A program made the translations under genes and the position numbers. Shown in pieces: positions 8,425 to 15,948 of a stretch of DNA of 35,197 bases. The notes below the pieces were generated by a model, which saw only the letters and a program-made list of their open reading frames with translations, was not told the DNA's origin and did not search any database. The DNA lies in assembly GCA_002720975.1 (NCBI GenBank), contig PBIX01000008.1:1-35197 (forward strand). The letters are read 5' to 3'. Source of the stretch: Planctomycetota bacterium. GTDB lineage: Bacteria; Planctomycetota; UBA1135; GCA-002686595. Position 1 is the first letter of the stretch. Each line of letters begins with the position of its first letter.

Positions 8425-9386
8425 GCGGCGTTGATTGTAGCCGTTGTGACTCTCCCCTCGAGGCCGGGGACCTGCGTTGCGCCGTATGTGGGGACGTGCC
8501 TGAGCAGCTGGTGCCGCAGGTCACTAGCGAGGGGCTGGAGCAGACTGTTCTGCGCTGTGGCCAGTGCGGCGCGGCCACGCGTTACGACGCCCGATCCGAG
8601 TCCGTGAGGTGTTCCTTCTGCAGTGGCGAGCTCAAGCCCGAGGAGTTGACAGATCCCGTCGAGCAGACCGAGGCCTACCTGCCTTTCACCGTGGACCGCG
8701 ATGGTGCACGTGCCGCCTTGAGATCCTGGTTGGGCAACCTCGGCTTCTTCCGGCCCTCTGACCTGAAGTCAGCTGCACGCATCGAGGACCTTCGACCCTT
8801 GTGGTGGGCTGGGTGGGTATTTGACGCTCATGCCCGGGTCAGTTGGACGGCTGACTCCAACGCTGGCGCAGGCAGGAGCAACTGGGCCCCGCACTCGGGG
8901 CAGACGGACTTGGTGTTTGATGACGTACTCATCAGTGCATCTCGGGGGTTGAGCGACAAGGAGGCCTACACCCTCTCGTCCTCGTACTCCCTGACCACCG
9001 CCACGCCAGAGCTCGAGGCGCCACCAGATGATGCGACCCTTGAAGCCTTTGACGTTCAGCGCTCCCAAGCTCGTGCCCGGATTACCGATGGCATTCGAAG
9101 AGCGGCTGCCAGTCGGCTGCAAGAAGGGCACATCCCCGGCTCGCGTTTCAGGAACATCCACGTGCGCGCCCTCCTGACGGGCCTCGACACCCGACGCATG
9201 GCCTTCCCGGCTTGGGTCATGGCCTATCGCTACGAACACAAGCTCTTCCGCGTCGTCATCTCCGGCCAGGATGCACAGGTTCTGATGGGCAAGGCACCGA
9301 TCAGCTGGGCCAAGATCATGATGATCGTCGCCGGCGTCATCGTTGTGGGCTTGGTACTTGGCCTGGTTGCGGTCTTGTTCTCCTAG
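8421..9386 (+). CDS. Double zinc-ribbon protein with C-terminal membrane anchor (paralog 2)
   Basis: The start is the ATG at 8421, overlapping the preceding stop by four bases (ATGA); an upstream frame extension to 8343 lies inside the previous gene. The 321-residue product has two N-terminal zinc ribbons: Cys6/Cys9 with Cys20/Cys23, and Cys46/Cys49 with Cys64/Cys67. The body repeats the architecture of the preceding gene. It has Y-L-P-F-T-V-D-R-D-G-A-R-A-A in place of V-L-A-F-T-L-D-R-E-S-A-T-S-I, the same Ser/Thr-rich middle, the same V-V-I-S-G-Q-D-A-Q-V strand, and the same P-I-S-W-A-K-I junction before a terminal transmembrane helix. The pair therefore arose by duplication, with a gain or loss of one ribbon. 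A hetero-oligomeric membrane complex is plausible. The stop is 6 nt from the convergent stop of the next gene. Confidence 0.75.
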   Translation: MSGVDCSRCDSPLEAGDLRCAVCGDVPEQLVPQVTSEGLEQTVLRCGQCGAATRYDARSESVRCSFCSGELKPEELTDPVEQTEAYLPFTVDRDGARAALRSWLGNLGFFRPSDLKSAARIEDLRPLWWAGWVFDAHARVSWTADSNAGAGRSNWAPHSGQTDLVFDDVLISASRGLSDKEAYTLSSSYSLTTATPELEAPPDDATLEAFDVQRSQARARITDGIRRAAASRLQEGHIPGSRFRNIHVRALLTGLDTRRMAFPAWVMAYRYEHKLFRVVISGQDAQVLMGKAPISWAKIMMIVAGVIVVGLVLGLVAVLFS

Positions 9387-9392
9387 CTGGCC

Positions 9393-11735
9393 TCAGTCCC
9401 CCCTTCCCACCTCCTCCAGGGGGACATTGAGGATGGGGTACTCGCGCCAGCCGTCGTAGTCAAAGTGCCACCACTCCCAGACGTACGTGCGAAAACCCGC
9501 CCGTTCCATCACGGTGCGGATCGTGTCCCTGTACCAGCGCTCGAGACCTGTACCGCCTGGGTAGAGCGGGTGGGCTCTGGGGGAGAACTCGTCGTAGCCG
9601 CTCGTGGTGCGGATGGGGCGGCCGGTCTCCAGATCGTAGAGCGTGAGGTCCACCGCGCAGCCCCGGTTGTGGCGTGAGCCCTTGCTGGGGTCGGCGACGT
9701 ACTGTTTGTGCTCAAGCGGTGTGGCGTCCCAGAACATCTTGGTCACGCGCCAGGGGCGGTAGGCATCGTGGATGAGGATCCCGTATCCCAGAGCAGCGAA
9801 GTTCTTGGCGGCGCGGCCCAAGGCCTCGGCCGCCGGCCGCTGCAATAGCGCACGCGCCTCGCGGTAGAACACGGTGCTCATGAAGTTGTTGGAGGTGGCG
9901 TAGCGCAGGTCGAGTCGGGTGGAGGGAATGACTGTGGTGATGTCAACCAGGTCGGGTGCGAGCTTGCCGGTCTCGATGGGAGGCATGGCAGTGGATGCCA
10001 TCAAGCGCAGCTGAGCCTGATCATGGAGCGGGGCAATCTTGAACGTCTCGCCCTCCATGGTTCCCACAGCACGGCGTTCAAAGGGCACCTCTCCCAAGAC
10101 CGCGGCGGATATGGCTCCTTGGGGGTCTCGGCGGAACCGAATCTCCTCCGAGGCATACAGTCCACTTCGGGGGGGCAGCTCGAAGCGATCGGGGCCAGCA
10201 GCCGTTAGCGGCTCCATCCAAAACCATTCGATCAAGGCCTCGAGCCGCCCGGCGCGCTCGCGGATGTAGAGCACGTTGTGATCCCACCCGTACTCGCCGA
10301 CGTACTCCACAAGCTCCGGCGGGCAGGGCGGGGGAGGCATTGTCAGATCCACCCGAGTGTAGGGAGTACCACCAATCGCAATGCTCTCGGAATCGAGACG
10401 CTCAATCTGGGTGCCGAAGCTGTGCCGGTCGTCCACCGTGAACCGACCGCCTACATTGCGCACCTCGCAGATCTTCCCCCGCATTTCCAGTAGCAGGCGA
10501 TCATCGTCCCAGGTGAGGCGCGCCAGGTTTCCATCCCTCTCGTACAGGCCCGCCAGTCGCTTGCCCCGGGCGGGGTTTATCCCACGGGAGGTAGCCAGAC
10601 GCGGCAGGGGCCGATCTGCAAGGGTGGCGAGCATCAGCCGCAGGGCGTGGTCGGCGAGGCGCCGGGTCACGGTGTTGCATCCATCCAGCGAGGCTGCGAC
10701 GACAACTCCCAGGCCTTCCTCGGGCAAGTAGGCGAGCTCGGTGGAGAAGCCATACAGGGCGCCGTTGTGTCCGCAGCGCCGGTGCCCGTCCAATTCACCC
10801 ACGTGGAAGCCGATCCCGAAGGGTAGCTGCGACCCGTCCGAGGCTTGGACCGGGGTCAACATGGTCTCCAGGGAGCTGGGCTGCAGGACCTCCGCCTGGT
10901 GTCCGGGCAGGTGTCCGAACAGGCCGCGCATGAATCTGGCAAGGTCCAGCACCGAGGCGTACAGGCTCCCGGCAGGTGACATGCCCAGCTCGAAGGTCGG
11001 CGCGTCAAAACTTCGCCCGTCATAGGTCCACATGCGCCCCTTGGCCAGGCGGGGGATGACCGTCGCGTTGCGTTCAAGCGCAGCGCTCTCTGCCATCCCC
11101 ATGGGTCGCAGGACCAGGTCCGTCATCACCTCGGGATAGGGCCTGTCATGTAGAACTTCGAGGACGCGGCCCACCACAGCCAGGCCTGCATTGGAGTACT
11201 TGGTGCGCGATCCGGGTTCGAAGATCAGACGTGTGCTATTCAGGCTGAGGACGGTGTCCTCCAGGCTCGGCGCGCCCGTCTCGAAGTAGTTGCCAACGGG
11301 AGGCTCGCGCAAGAGACCCGAGGTGTGGTTGGTCAGCTGCCGCAGCGTGATGAGTGTCTCGAAGTCGGAGACGGGTTGAAAGCTGGGCAGATAGGTGCTG
11401 ACCGGCGCATCGAGATCGATGCTCCCGTTCTCCACGCATCGCATCAGCGCGATGTCGGTGAACAGTTTGGAGACGGACCCCACCCGGTATGCTGTGTCGG
11501 CCGTAGCGGCACGATCCTCCTCAGCATCTGCGAGGCCAAAGCCCTGGGCCCAGACGACCCGCTCTCCATCCACAAGCGCGATGGAGAGGGCTGGAATCTC
11601 TTTGGTGCCCATCTCCTGCTTCACAGCCGCCACGAGCTCGGAGACGACCCCCTGGTACTCTTCATCCAGCTCCACGTTCCAAACGGGCGTGGCGCAGGCG
11701 CCCAGCAGCAGGAGGCTGGCCAGGTGGACTCGCAT
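9393..11735 (-). CDS. Lipoprotein fusion: beta-lactamase-type serine hydrolase + VanX-type D-Ala-D-Ala dipeptidase
   Basis: The start is ATG 11735 (780 aa), because it opens a clear lipoprotein signal (M-R-V-H-L-A-S-L-L-L-L-G-A-C, lipobox Cys14); the frame extends upstream but would run into the divergent gene. Residues about 25-380 form a class C beta-lactamase / DD-peptidase-type hydrolase: S-V-S-K (Ser87, Lys90), Y-S-N (Tyr180, Asn182) and H-N-G (about 323-325). A beta-rich linker of about 200 residues follows. The C-terminal 180 or so residues are a VanX/DdpX D-alanyl-D-alanine dipeptidase: D-A-Y-R-P (Arg660), S-R-H-N-R-G-C-A-V-D (zinc ligands His689 and Asp696) and E-W-W-H (base Glu754, ligand His757). 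All signature residues are present. The two domains could act successively on peptidoglycan stem peptides outside the cytoplasm. The gene diverges from a D-amino-acid dehydrogenase gene. Confidence 0.9.
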   Translation of the reverse strand: MRVHLASLLLLGACATPVWNVELDEEYQGVVSELVAAVKQEMGTKEIPALSIALVDGERVVWAQGFGLADAEEDRAATADTAYRVGSVSKLFTDIALMRCVENGSIDLDAPVSTYLPSFQPVSDFETLITLRQLTNHTSGLLREPPVGNYFETGAPSLEDTVLSLNSTRLIFEPGSRTKYSNAGLAVVGRVLEVLHDRPYPEVMTDLVLRPMGMAESAALERNATVIPRLAKGRMWTYDGRSFDAPTFELGMSPAGSLYASVLDLARFMRGLFGHLPGHQAEVLQPSSLETMLTPVQASDGSQLPFGIGFHVGELDGHRRCGHNGALYGFSTELAYLPEEGLGVVVAASLDGCNTVTRRLADHALRLMLATLADRPLPRLATSRGINPARGKRLAGLYERDGNLARLTWDDDRLLLEMRGKICEVRNVGGRFTVDDRHSFGTQIERLDSESIAIGGTPYTRVDLTMPPPPCPPELVEYVGEYGWDHNVLYIRERAGRLEALIEWFWMEPLTAAGPDRFELPPRSGLYASEEIRFRRDPQGAISAAVLGEVPFERRAVGTMEGETFKIAPLHDQAQLRLMASTAMPPIETGKLAPDLVDITTVIPSTRLDLRYATSNNFMSTVFYREARALLQRPAAEALGRAAKNFAALGYGILIHDAYRPWRVTKMFWDATPLEHKQYVADPSKGSRHNRGCAVDLTLYDLETGRPIRTTSGYDEFSPRAHPLYPGGTGLERWYRDTIRTVMERAGFRTYVWEWWHFDYDGWREYPILNVPLEEVGRGD

Positions 11736-11810
11736 GCGGGCGTGAGTGGGAGCAGACAACATGGGCGATCGGGCGTTCGGATGCGTAGTATGCCCAAGCG
11801 GAGCAACTGA
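11736..11810. promoter_or_regulatory. Shared divergent control region of the dipeptidase fusion and the D-amino-acid dehydrogenase
   Basis: This 75-nt interval separates two divergent start codons, so both promoters must lie here or inside the neighbouring 5' ends. GGAG at 11800-11803, seven bases before ATG 11811, is a good ribosome binding site for the dehydrogenase. TAGTAT at 11786-11791 could be a -10 element, but no matching -35 was found. Promoter positions are not resolved. Confidence 0.4.
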
Positions 11811-13058
11811 ATGGAGAGACGCTTTGACGTGATCGTGGTTGGAGGAGGCGTAGTGGGGCTGGCTTGCGCCTATGCCCTCCTGGGCAAGGGCCGCAGTGTG
11901 TGCGTACTGGAAGGTGAAGACCTGGGAAACGGGGCTTCCCAAGGGAACTGCGGGCTGTTGACCCCCAGCCATGCCCTGCCCCTGACCCGGCCGGCAACCC
12001 TGCGCCAGGGCTTGCGCTGCATCGGAAAGGCGGACTCACCCTTGTACGTGCGCCCGCGGCTGGACCTGGACTTCCTCCTTTGGGGCCTGAGGTTCGCCCG
12101 TCACTGCGGCCAGAAGCAGATGGGTCGAGCCCTTCGCGCTCGCTCTGCCCTGCTTGAGCGCTCCCTCGAACTGACTCGTGAGTGGATCACCACCGAAGGG
12201 CTTGAATGCGAATGGCAGAGCGGTGGCCTGCTTGAGGTGTACGGCGAGGAGTCCGCCCTGTCCGGTGCGGATCAGGTGCAGGCCATCCTGTCCGAGCACG
12301 GCCTGGATTCAAGGCGCCTGTCCGCCAAGGAGACCCTGGAGCGGGAACCGGCTCTGACGGCTAGCAGCGTGGCGGGTGGGTTGTTTCACCCACGGGATGC
12401 CCACCTTCGTCCCGATTCCTTTGTGGCTGAACTGGCCCGAGCCGTGCGCGATCGCGGTGGCGTCATTCAGACCGATTGCCCGGTGCATGAGATTTTGCAT
12501 GACGACCGAGCTCAACGGATCAGGACTTCCCGCGGGGATTGGGTGTCATCGCAGTTGGTGATGGCTACCGGAGCCTGGGGCCCTGATCTGGCTCGAGGTG
12601 TGGGTCTGCGATTGCCCATTCAGGCCGGCAAGGGGTATGCCCTGACGATCCCCTCTCCCAGCGGCGCACCGACGATGCCTCTACTCTTGCATGAGGCCAA
12701 CATGGCGGTCACCCCATGGCCCAGTGGATTGCGCCTGGGGGGGACCATGGAGCTGAGCGGTCGCAACCTCGACATCTTGCCGGGCCGCATCGCAGCCTTG
12801 CGCTCTGGTGGGGCTCGCTTCTTGGATTGTGACCTGACCGTTGAGGGTGATGAGTGGGTGGGCTGGCGGCCTATGACCCCCGATGAGCTTCCCCTGATCG
12901 GGCCATCTCCCACCTCAAAGCGCATTCTGGTGGCCACCGGGCACGGGATGATGGGGGTGAGCATGTGTGCGGCTACCGGGGATCTGGTGGCCCGCATGCT
13001 CTGTGGCGAGGATCCTGGAATCGACCCGGGGCCCTATTCGGCCACGAGATTTCAGTGA
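11811..13058 (+). CDS. FAD-dependent D-amino-acid dehydrogenase (DadA-like)
   Basis: This 415-residue flavoprotein of the DAO family begins with the dinucleotide-binding motif V-V-G-G-G-V-V-G-L-A (about 9-18), then N-C-G-L-L-T-P-S in the FAD-contact position typical of DadA. The C-terminal signature W-R-P-M-T-P-D-E-L-P-L-I-G-P and the G-H-G-M-M-G-V-S-M segment are also DadA-like. The family oxidises D-amino acids, chiefly D-alanine, to the keto acid and ammonia, passing electrons to the respiratory quinone pool. The start ATG 11811 has GGAG seven bases upstream. Its divergent partner encodes a VanX-type dipeptidase that would release D-alanine, which supports a D-Ala catabolic role. Glycine oxidase or another DAO-family amine oxidase is the main alternative. 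Confidence 0.85.
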   Translation: MERRFDVIVVGGGVVGLACAYALLGKGRSVCVLEGEDLGNGASQGNCGLLTPSHALPLTRPATLRQGLRCIGKADSPLYVRPRLDLDFLLWGLRFARHCGQKQMGRALRARSALLERSLELTREWITTEGLECEWQSGGLLEVYGEESALSGADQVQAILSEHGLDSRRLSAKETLEREPALTASSVAGGLFHPRDAHLRPDSFVAELARAVRDRGGVIQTDCPVHEILHDDRAQRIRTSRGDWVSSQLVMATGAWGPDLARGVGLRLPIQAGKGYALTIPSPSGAPTMPLLLHEANMAVTPWPSGLRLGGTMELSGRNLDILPGRIAALRSGGARFLDCDLTVEGDEWVGWRPMTPDELPLIGPSPTSKRILVATGHGMMGVSMCAATGDLVARMLCGEDPGIDPGPYSATRFQ

Positions 13059-13105
13059 GACGGCGTCTACCGTTCACCCCTTGGATGCCCCAGTATTCTG
13101 GTGCC

Positions 13106-13939
13106 ATGCTGTTCCACCTGAGATTACCGATGCTGATCGCGACGCTCGGTCTCTGCGCTTGTTCGGAAGGACCGGAGAGACCCGGGCCAATGCCCAACGG
13201 CGGCGGAAATGGCGGGAACGCCGGATCTGAAGATGGGGGGCAGCAGGGTGATGATGTGCCGTTGGCCGATCTGCTCGATGCGCTTGTCTTGGATTCCACG
13301 ACGACCGGAGCAGTGCACGGAGTGGTGAGTGTCACGGGAGACGTGCCCGAGCGTTTTTCTCTTGGTGCGCGCAAGGTGGCCGACTGCCAGCACCATCCAG
13401 ATGTGGAGCACCTGAGCGACATCCTCGTTGCCGAGGATGGCAAGCTGCGCTTTGCCTACCTTGAGCTGGAGCTGGATTCGGAGGGTGTTGATGTTCCGCC
13501 TCCGCCCAGCGAGCCCGTCGTCTTGGATCAGCGCGGCTGCATCTACACTCCCCACGTTCTCGGTGCGCAGGTCGGTCAGGTGATCCAGGTGGCCAACAGC
13601 GATCCGGCCACCCACAACGTCAACGTCAAGACCAACCGCAATCGCGGTCTGAATGTCAGCATGGCCGCGGGCCAGGCTCCTATGGAGTATCGCCCACGGC
13701 GCGCTGACACCATCCTGTTCAAGTGCGACGTCCACCCGTGGATGTTCGCCAACGTCCACGTCTGCGAGCATCCATGGTTCGCCGTATCAGATGAGAGGGG
13801 CCAGTTCTCCATCGCTGGGGTTCCACCTGGGGAGTACGTGCTGCGGATCGAGCACGAGGAGCTCGGTGTCTTGAGGCGCCGGGTCGTGGTTCGGGCAGGG
13901 TCGTCGACCGGAGTCGCCCTGGGCTTCGAGGCCCACTAG
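13106..13939 (+). CDS. Cupredoxin lipoprotein (type 1 copper, CDVHPWM loop)
   Basis: From ATG 13106 (277 aa) the protein starts with a lipoprotein signal whose lipobox is L-C-A-C (Cys19). A Gly/Asn-rich spacer follows. A cupredoxin-like domain spans about 65-225 and contains the expected type 1 copper ligands: His170 in A-T-H-N-V, and Cys207, His210 and Met213 in K-C-D-V-H-P-W-M. A short C-terminal beta domain of the carboxypeptidase-regulatory type follows (F-S-I-A-G-V-P-P-G-E-Y-V-L-R). Proteins with this compact copper loop are common in Planctomycetes and are often called methylamine-utilisation or plastocyanin-like proteins. The expected role is periplasmic electron transfer or copper binding. 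The frame can be read from 12965, but that overlaps the dehydrogenase gene. It is followed on the same strand by the PuuD-like gene. Confidence 0.82.
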   Translation: MLFHLRLPMLIATLGLCACSEGPERPGPMPNGGGNGGNAGSEDGGQQGDDVPLADLLDALVLDSTTTGAVHGVVSVTGDVPERFSLGARKVADCQHHPDVEHLSDILVAEDGKLRFAYLELELDSEGVDVPPPPSEPVVLDQRGCIYTPHVLGAQVGQVIQVANSDPATHNVNVKTNRNRGLNVSMAAGQAPMEYRPRRADTILFKCDVHPWMFANVHVCEHPWFAVSDERGQFSIAGVPPGEYVLRIEHEELGVLRRRVVVRAGSSTGVALGFEAH

Positions 13940-14078
13940 CGGGTGAATCGAGGGGGTCAGCCCTCACCTCCACCTCCGAGATTGACTCTCCGGGGCAGGT
14001 TTGGCGATAGTTACGCTTACGTGAGCGCCGGTTCTCTTCCTGCGCACTATTCCCCAGACACCTAGCCCCCCAACAACC
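13940..14078 (+). promoter_or_regulatory. Candidate sigma70-type promoter before the PuuD-like gene
   Basis: TTGACT at 13982-13987 matches the -35 consensus at five of six positions. GATAGT at 14006-14011, 18 nt downstream, matches the -10 consensus at four of six. The predicted transcript would have a leader of about 60 nt before ATG 14079. That leader is pyrimidine-rich and has no Shine-Dalgarno sequence. A 5-bp inverted repeat GAGGG/CCCTC at 13950-13965 sits just after the cupredoxin stop, but it has no T-tract and is too short to call a terminator. Confidence 0.4.
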
Positions 14079-14849
14079 ATGGAACTCTTCGTACTCGCTG
14101 ACCGCTGGCTGCACTTTGGAGCTGGTGTGCTCTGGATTGGACTCCTGTACTTCTTCAACTGGGTGAACTCGGCCTTCGTCCCGACCATGGATGCGGAGAC
14201 CAAGAAGAAGGTCATCCCCGAGTTGATTCCACGTTGTCTGTTCTGGTTCCGCTGGGGCGCGGCGTACACCTGGATCACGGGCGTCCTGTTGCTCTTCCTC
14301 GTCTACTACCACGGCTACGATGGGGCCTACATGTTTGAGGGCCAGCACCCCAAGCCCACCCCTAGTGATTGGGGTCCGGCATTTGCTGGGCTGTTCGTGG
14401 GATTCGCGATCTACGATGCACTCTTCAAGGCCATGGCCAAGCAGCACTCAGTGGCGGTGGTTTTGTGGGGAGGTATTACCGTGGGCTTTGGCTGGTATCT
14501 GAGTAACAGCCTTGGTTTTTCGAACAGGGCGACGCTCATCCACGTGGCGGGCCTCTTCGGTACCTGCATGGCCGCGAACGTCTGGATGCGGATCTGGCCC
14601 GCTCAGCAGCGCATCATCACTGCCATCAAGAATGGCGAGGCTCCTGACGGAGCGGATGCCGCCATGGCGGGCCTCCGCTCGAAGCACAACACCTATATGT
14701 CAGCATCCCTTCTGCTCTTCATGGTGGGGGTCGGCCAAGATTCGATGATCAGCCTGGATGTCCTACCGACGATTGTCGCTGTCCTGGTCCTGAGCTTTGT
14801 GATCATCAAGGCCCTCTATGCCAAGGCGGCCAAGGTTCCGGGCTTCTAG
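14079..14849 (+). CDS. PuuD-type integral membrane protein (Urate_ox_N domain) lacking the cytochrome c domain
   Basis: This 256-residue polytopic membrane protein matches the N-terminal membrane domain of the urate hydroxylase PuuD family. It has W-L-H-F-G-A-G-V-L-W-I-G-L-L-Y-F-F-N in helix 1 (His12), several more hydrophobic helices, I-H-V-A-G-L (His155) and the conserved R-S-K-H-N-T-Y-M-S segment (His203). In characterised PuuD a C-terminal cytochrome c domain takes the electrons; this protein ends after the last helix with no C-x-x-C-H. Short homologues are widespread and their substrate is not established, so urate oxidation is only a family-based suggestion. The upstream cupredoxin lipoprotein could be the missing electron carrier (inference). 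ATG 14079 is preceded by a CT-rich leader without a Shine-Dalgarno. Confidence 0.82.
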   Translation: MELFVLADRWLHFGAGVLWIGLLYFFNWVNSAFVPTMDAETKKKVIPELIPRCLFWFRWGAAYTWITGVLLLFLVYYHGYDGAYMFEGQHPKPTPSDWGPAFAGLFVGFAIYDALFKAMAKQHSVAVVLWGGITVGFGWYLSNSLGFSNRATLIHVAGLFGTCMAANVWMRIWPAQQRIITAIKNGEAPDGADAAMAGLRSKHNTYMSASLLLFMVGVGQDSMISLDVLPTIVAVLVLSFVIIKALYAKAAKVPGF

Positions 14850-14880
14850 CCGGAGGCCGAGGATCTTTGCCAAGCGCCAC

Positions 14881-14909
14881 CCTCTCCCGCCAACCGGTTG
14901 GGAGGGGAT
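14881..14909. repeat. Inverted repeat / possible hairpin between PuuD-like and ChaN-like genes
   Basis: A perfect 12-bp palindrome CCAACCGGTTGG lies at 14890-14901. It is flanked by a C-rich arm (14881-14888) and a G-rich arm (14902-14907) that can pair if the palindrome forms the loop. It lies about 40 nt after the PuuD-like stop and 100 nt before the ChaN-like start. There is no T-run after it, so a terminator is possible but unproven; an operator is equally possible. Confidence 0.35.
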
Positions 14910-15009
14910 TGCGTCTTCATGCTCCGCAGGCACGCTCAATGGGCACGGGGCGGGGGCCAGGGGCCGCTGGGTATTGCAACCCTGGGGCACCTATTGTGGG
15001 TTCTCTCCC

Positions 15010-15948
15010 ATGACCCGTCTCCTCTCCCGGCTCTCCATGGTCCTTGCCGGGTTCCTTGTCTCCTGCGCCACCACCTCTTCCACGTCCCTGGATCTGGTCA
15101 CCGGGGATGAAGTCACCGTTGAGGACACAGCCCTGCGGTTCAGCACGCTCGACGTGGTGTTCATGGGCGAAGAGCACGACAACGACGTGGGGCATGCCAT
15201 GCAGATGGATCTTCTGGCCGCCCTCCACGACTGCCGTCCAGATCTGATTCTCTCCATGGAGATGTTCGAGAGGGACGTTCAGGACATCCTGGACGCCTAC
15301 CTGGCAGGAGCGGTGAGCGAGGAGGAGTTCCTCGAGACCTCCAGGCCGTGGGGGAACTACCGGCCTCACTATCGGCCCTTGGTTGAGTACGCGCGTGACA
15401 ACGGCCTTGCTGTTCTGGCGGCCAACATCCCGCGGCCTCTGGCCCGCAAGGTCTCCAAGGAAGGCCCCGAGGCCATAGCAGGAGAGGAGTTCGCGGCGCG
15501 GTTCTCGACCGCGCCTCCCGGGCTCTACCACGACCTCTTCTGGGACATCATGAACCCGAGCGGGGGCGAGCCCGATGACGAGCTGCTGCAACGCTTCTTC
15601 GCCGCCCAGTGCTACAAGGACGACACGATGGCCGAGTCCATCGCCGACACGCTGAGCCAGGCCTGGGGTCAGGGGCGCCAGCCTCTTGTCGTCCACGTCT
15701 GCGGCAAGTTTCACTCGGACTTTGGTGAAGGGACGGTCTCGCGCTTGCGCGACCGTCTTTCCGAGTTGCGCATCGCCGTGGTGACCATGGAGAGCGGAGA
15801 CCTACAGCTCGAGGCCGCTATTCAGGACCCACGCGGTGACGTGCTTTGGAGCGTGCCCGCCATGGAGAAAGAAGAGCGCCCCGAACAGTCCCATCCGCCC
15901 CTCACCAAGGACTCCGAAGAGGAACCGGCGGCCGAGGAACGGCCCTAG
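15010..15948 (+). CDS. ChaN-family lipoprotein (haem-binding uptake superfamily)
   Basis: The start is ATG 15010 (312 aa), because it begins a lipoprotein signal (M-T-R-L-L-S-R-L-S-M-V-L-A-G-F-L-V-S-C, Cys19). The mature protein shows the ChaN/Tiki-like fold hallmarks: V-F-M-G-E-E-H-D-N near the N-terminus, L-S-M-E-M-F-E-R-D-V-Q, the R-P-W-x-N-Y-x-x-H-Y-R-P-L-V-E-Y block, A-A-N-I-P-R and V-V-H-V-C-G-K-F-H near the C-terminus. ChaN of Campylobacter is an outer-membrane-linked haem-binding lipoprotein; related Tiki domains are metalloproteases. An iron or haem role is therefore plausible here but not shown. The tail is acidic and low-complexity (E-E-E-P-A-A-E-E-R-P). A frame extension to 14818 overlaps the previous gene and is rejected. 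Its stop shares bases with the convergent flavoprotein stop. Confidence 0.82.
   Translation: MTRLLSRLSMVLAGFLVSCATTSSTSLDLVTGDEVTVEDTALRFSTLDVVFMGEEHDNDVGHAMQMDLLAALHDCRPDLILSMEMFERDVQDILDAYLAGAVSEEEFLETSRPWGNYRPHYRPLVEYARDNGLAVLAANIPRPLARKVSKEGPEAIAGEEFAARFSTAPPGLYHDLFWDIMNPSGGEPDDELLQRFFAAQCYKDDTMAESIADTLSQAWGQGRQPLVVHVCGKFHSDFGEGTVSRLRDRLSELRIAVVTMESGDLQLEAAIQDPRGDVLWSVPAMEKEERPEQSHPPLTKDSEEEPAAEERP

Noticed and set aside
11736-11972. Upstream extension of the hydrolase-VanX gene to 11972 (859 aa)
   Set aside because: It would overlap the divergent dehydrogenase gene by 160 bases and place the lipoprotein signal in mid-protein; the extension has no family features.
14881-14909. Rho-independent terminator after the PuuD-like gene
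   Set aside because: The hairpin is plausible but it is not followed by a T-run; it was kept only as an inverted repeat.
15945-15948. Overlapping stop codons of the ChaN-like and flavoprotein genes as a regulatory device
   Set aside because: A shared CTAG at convergent ends is a simple consequence of dense packing; nothing suggests regulation.
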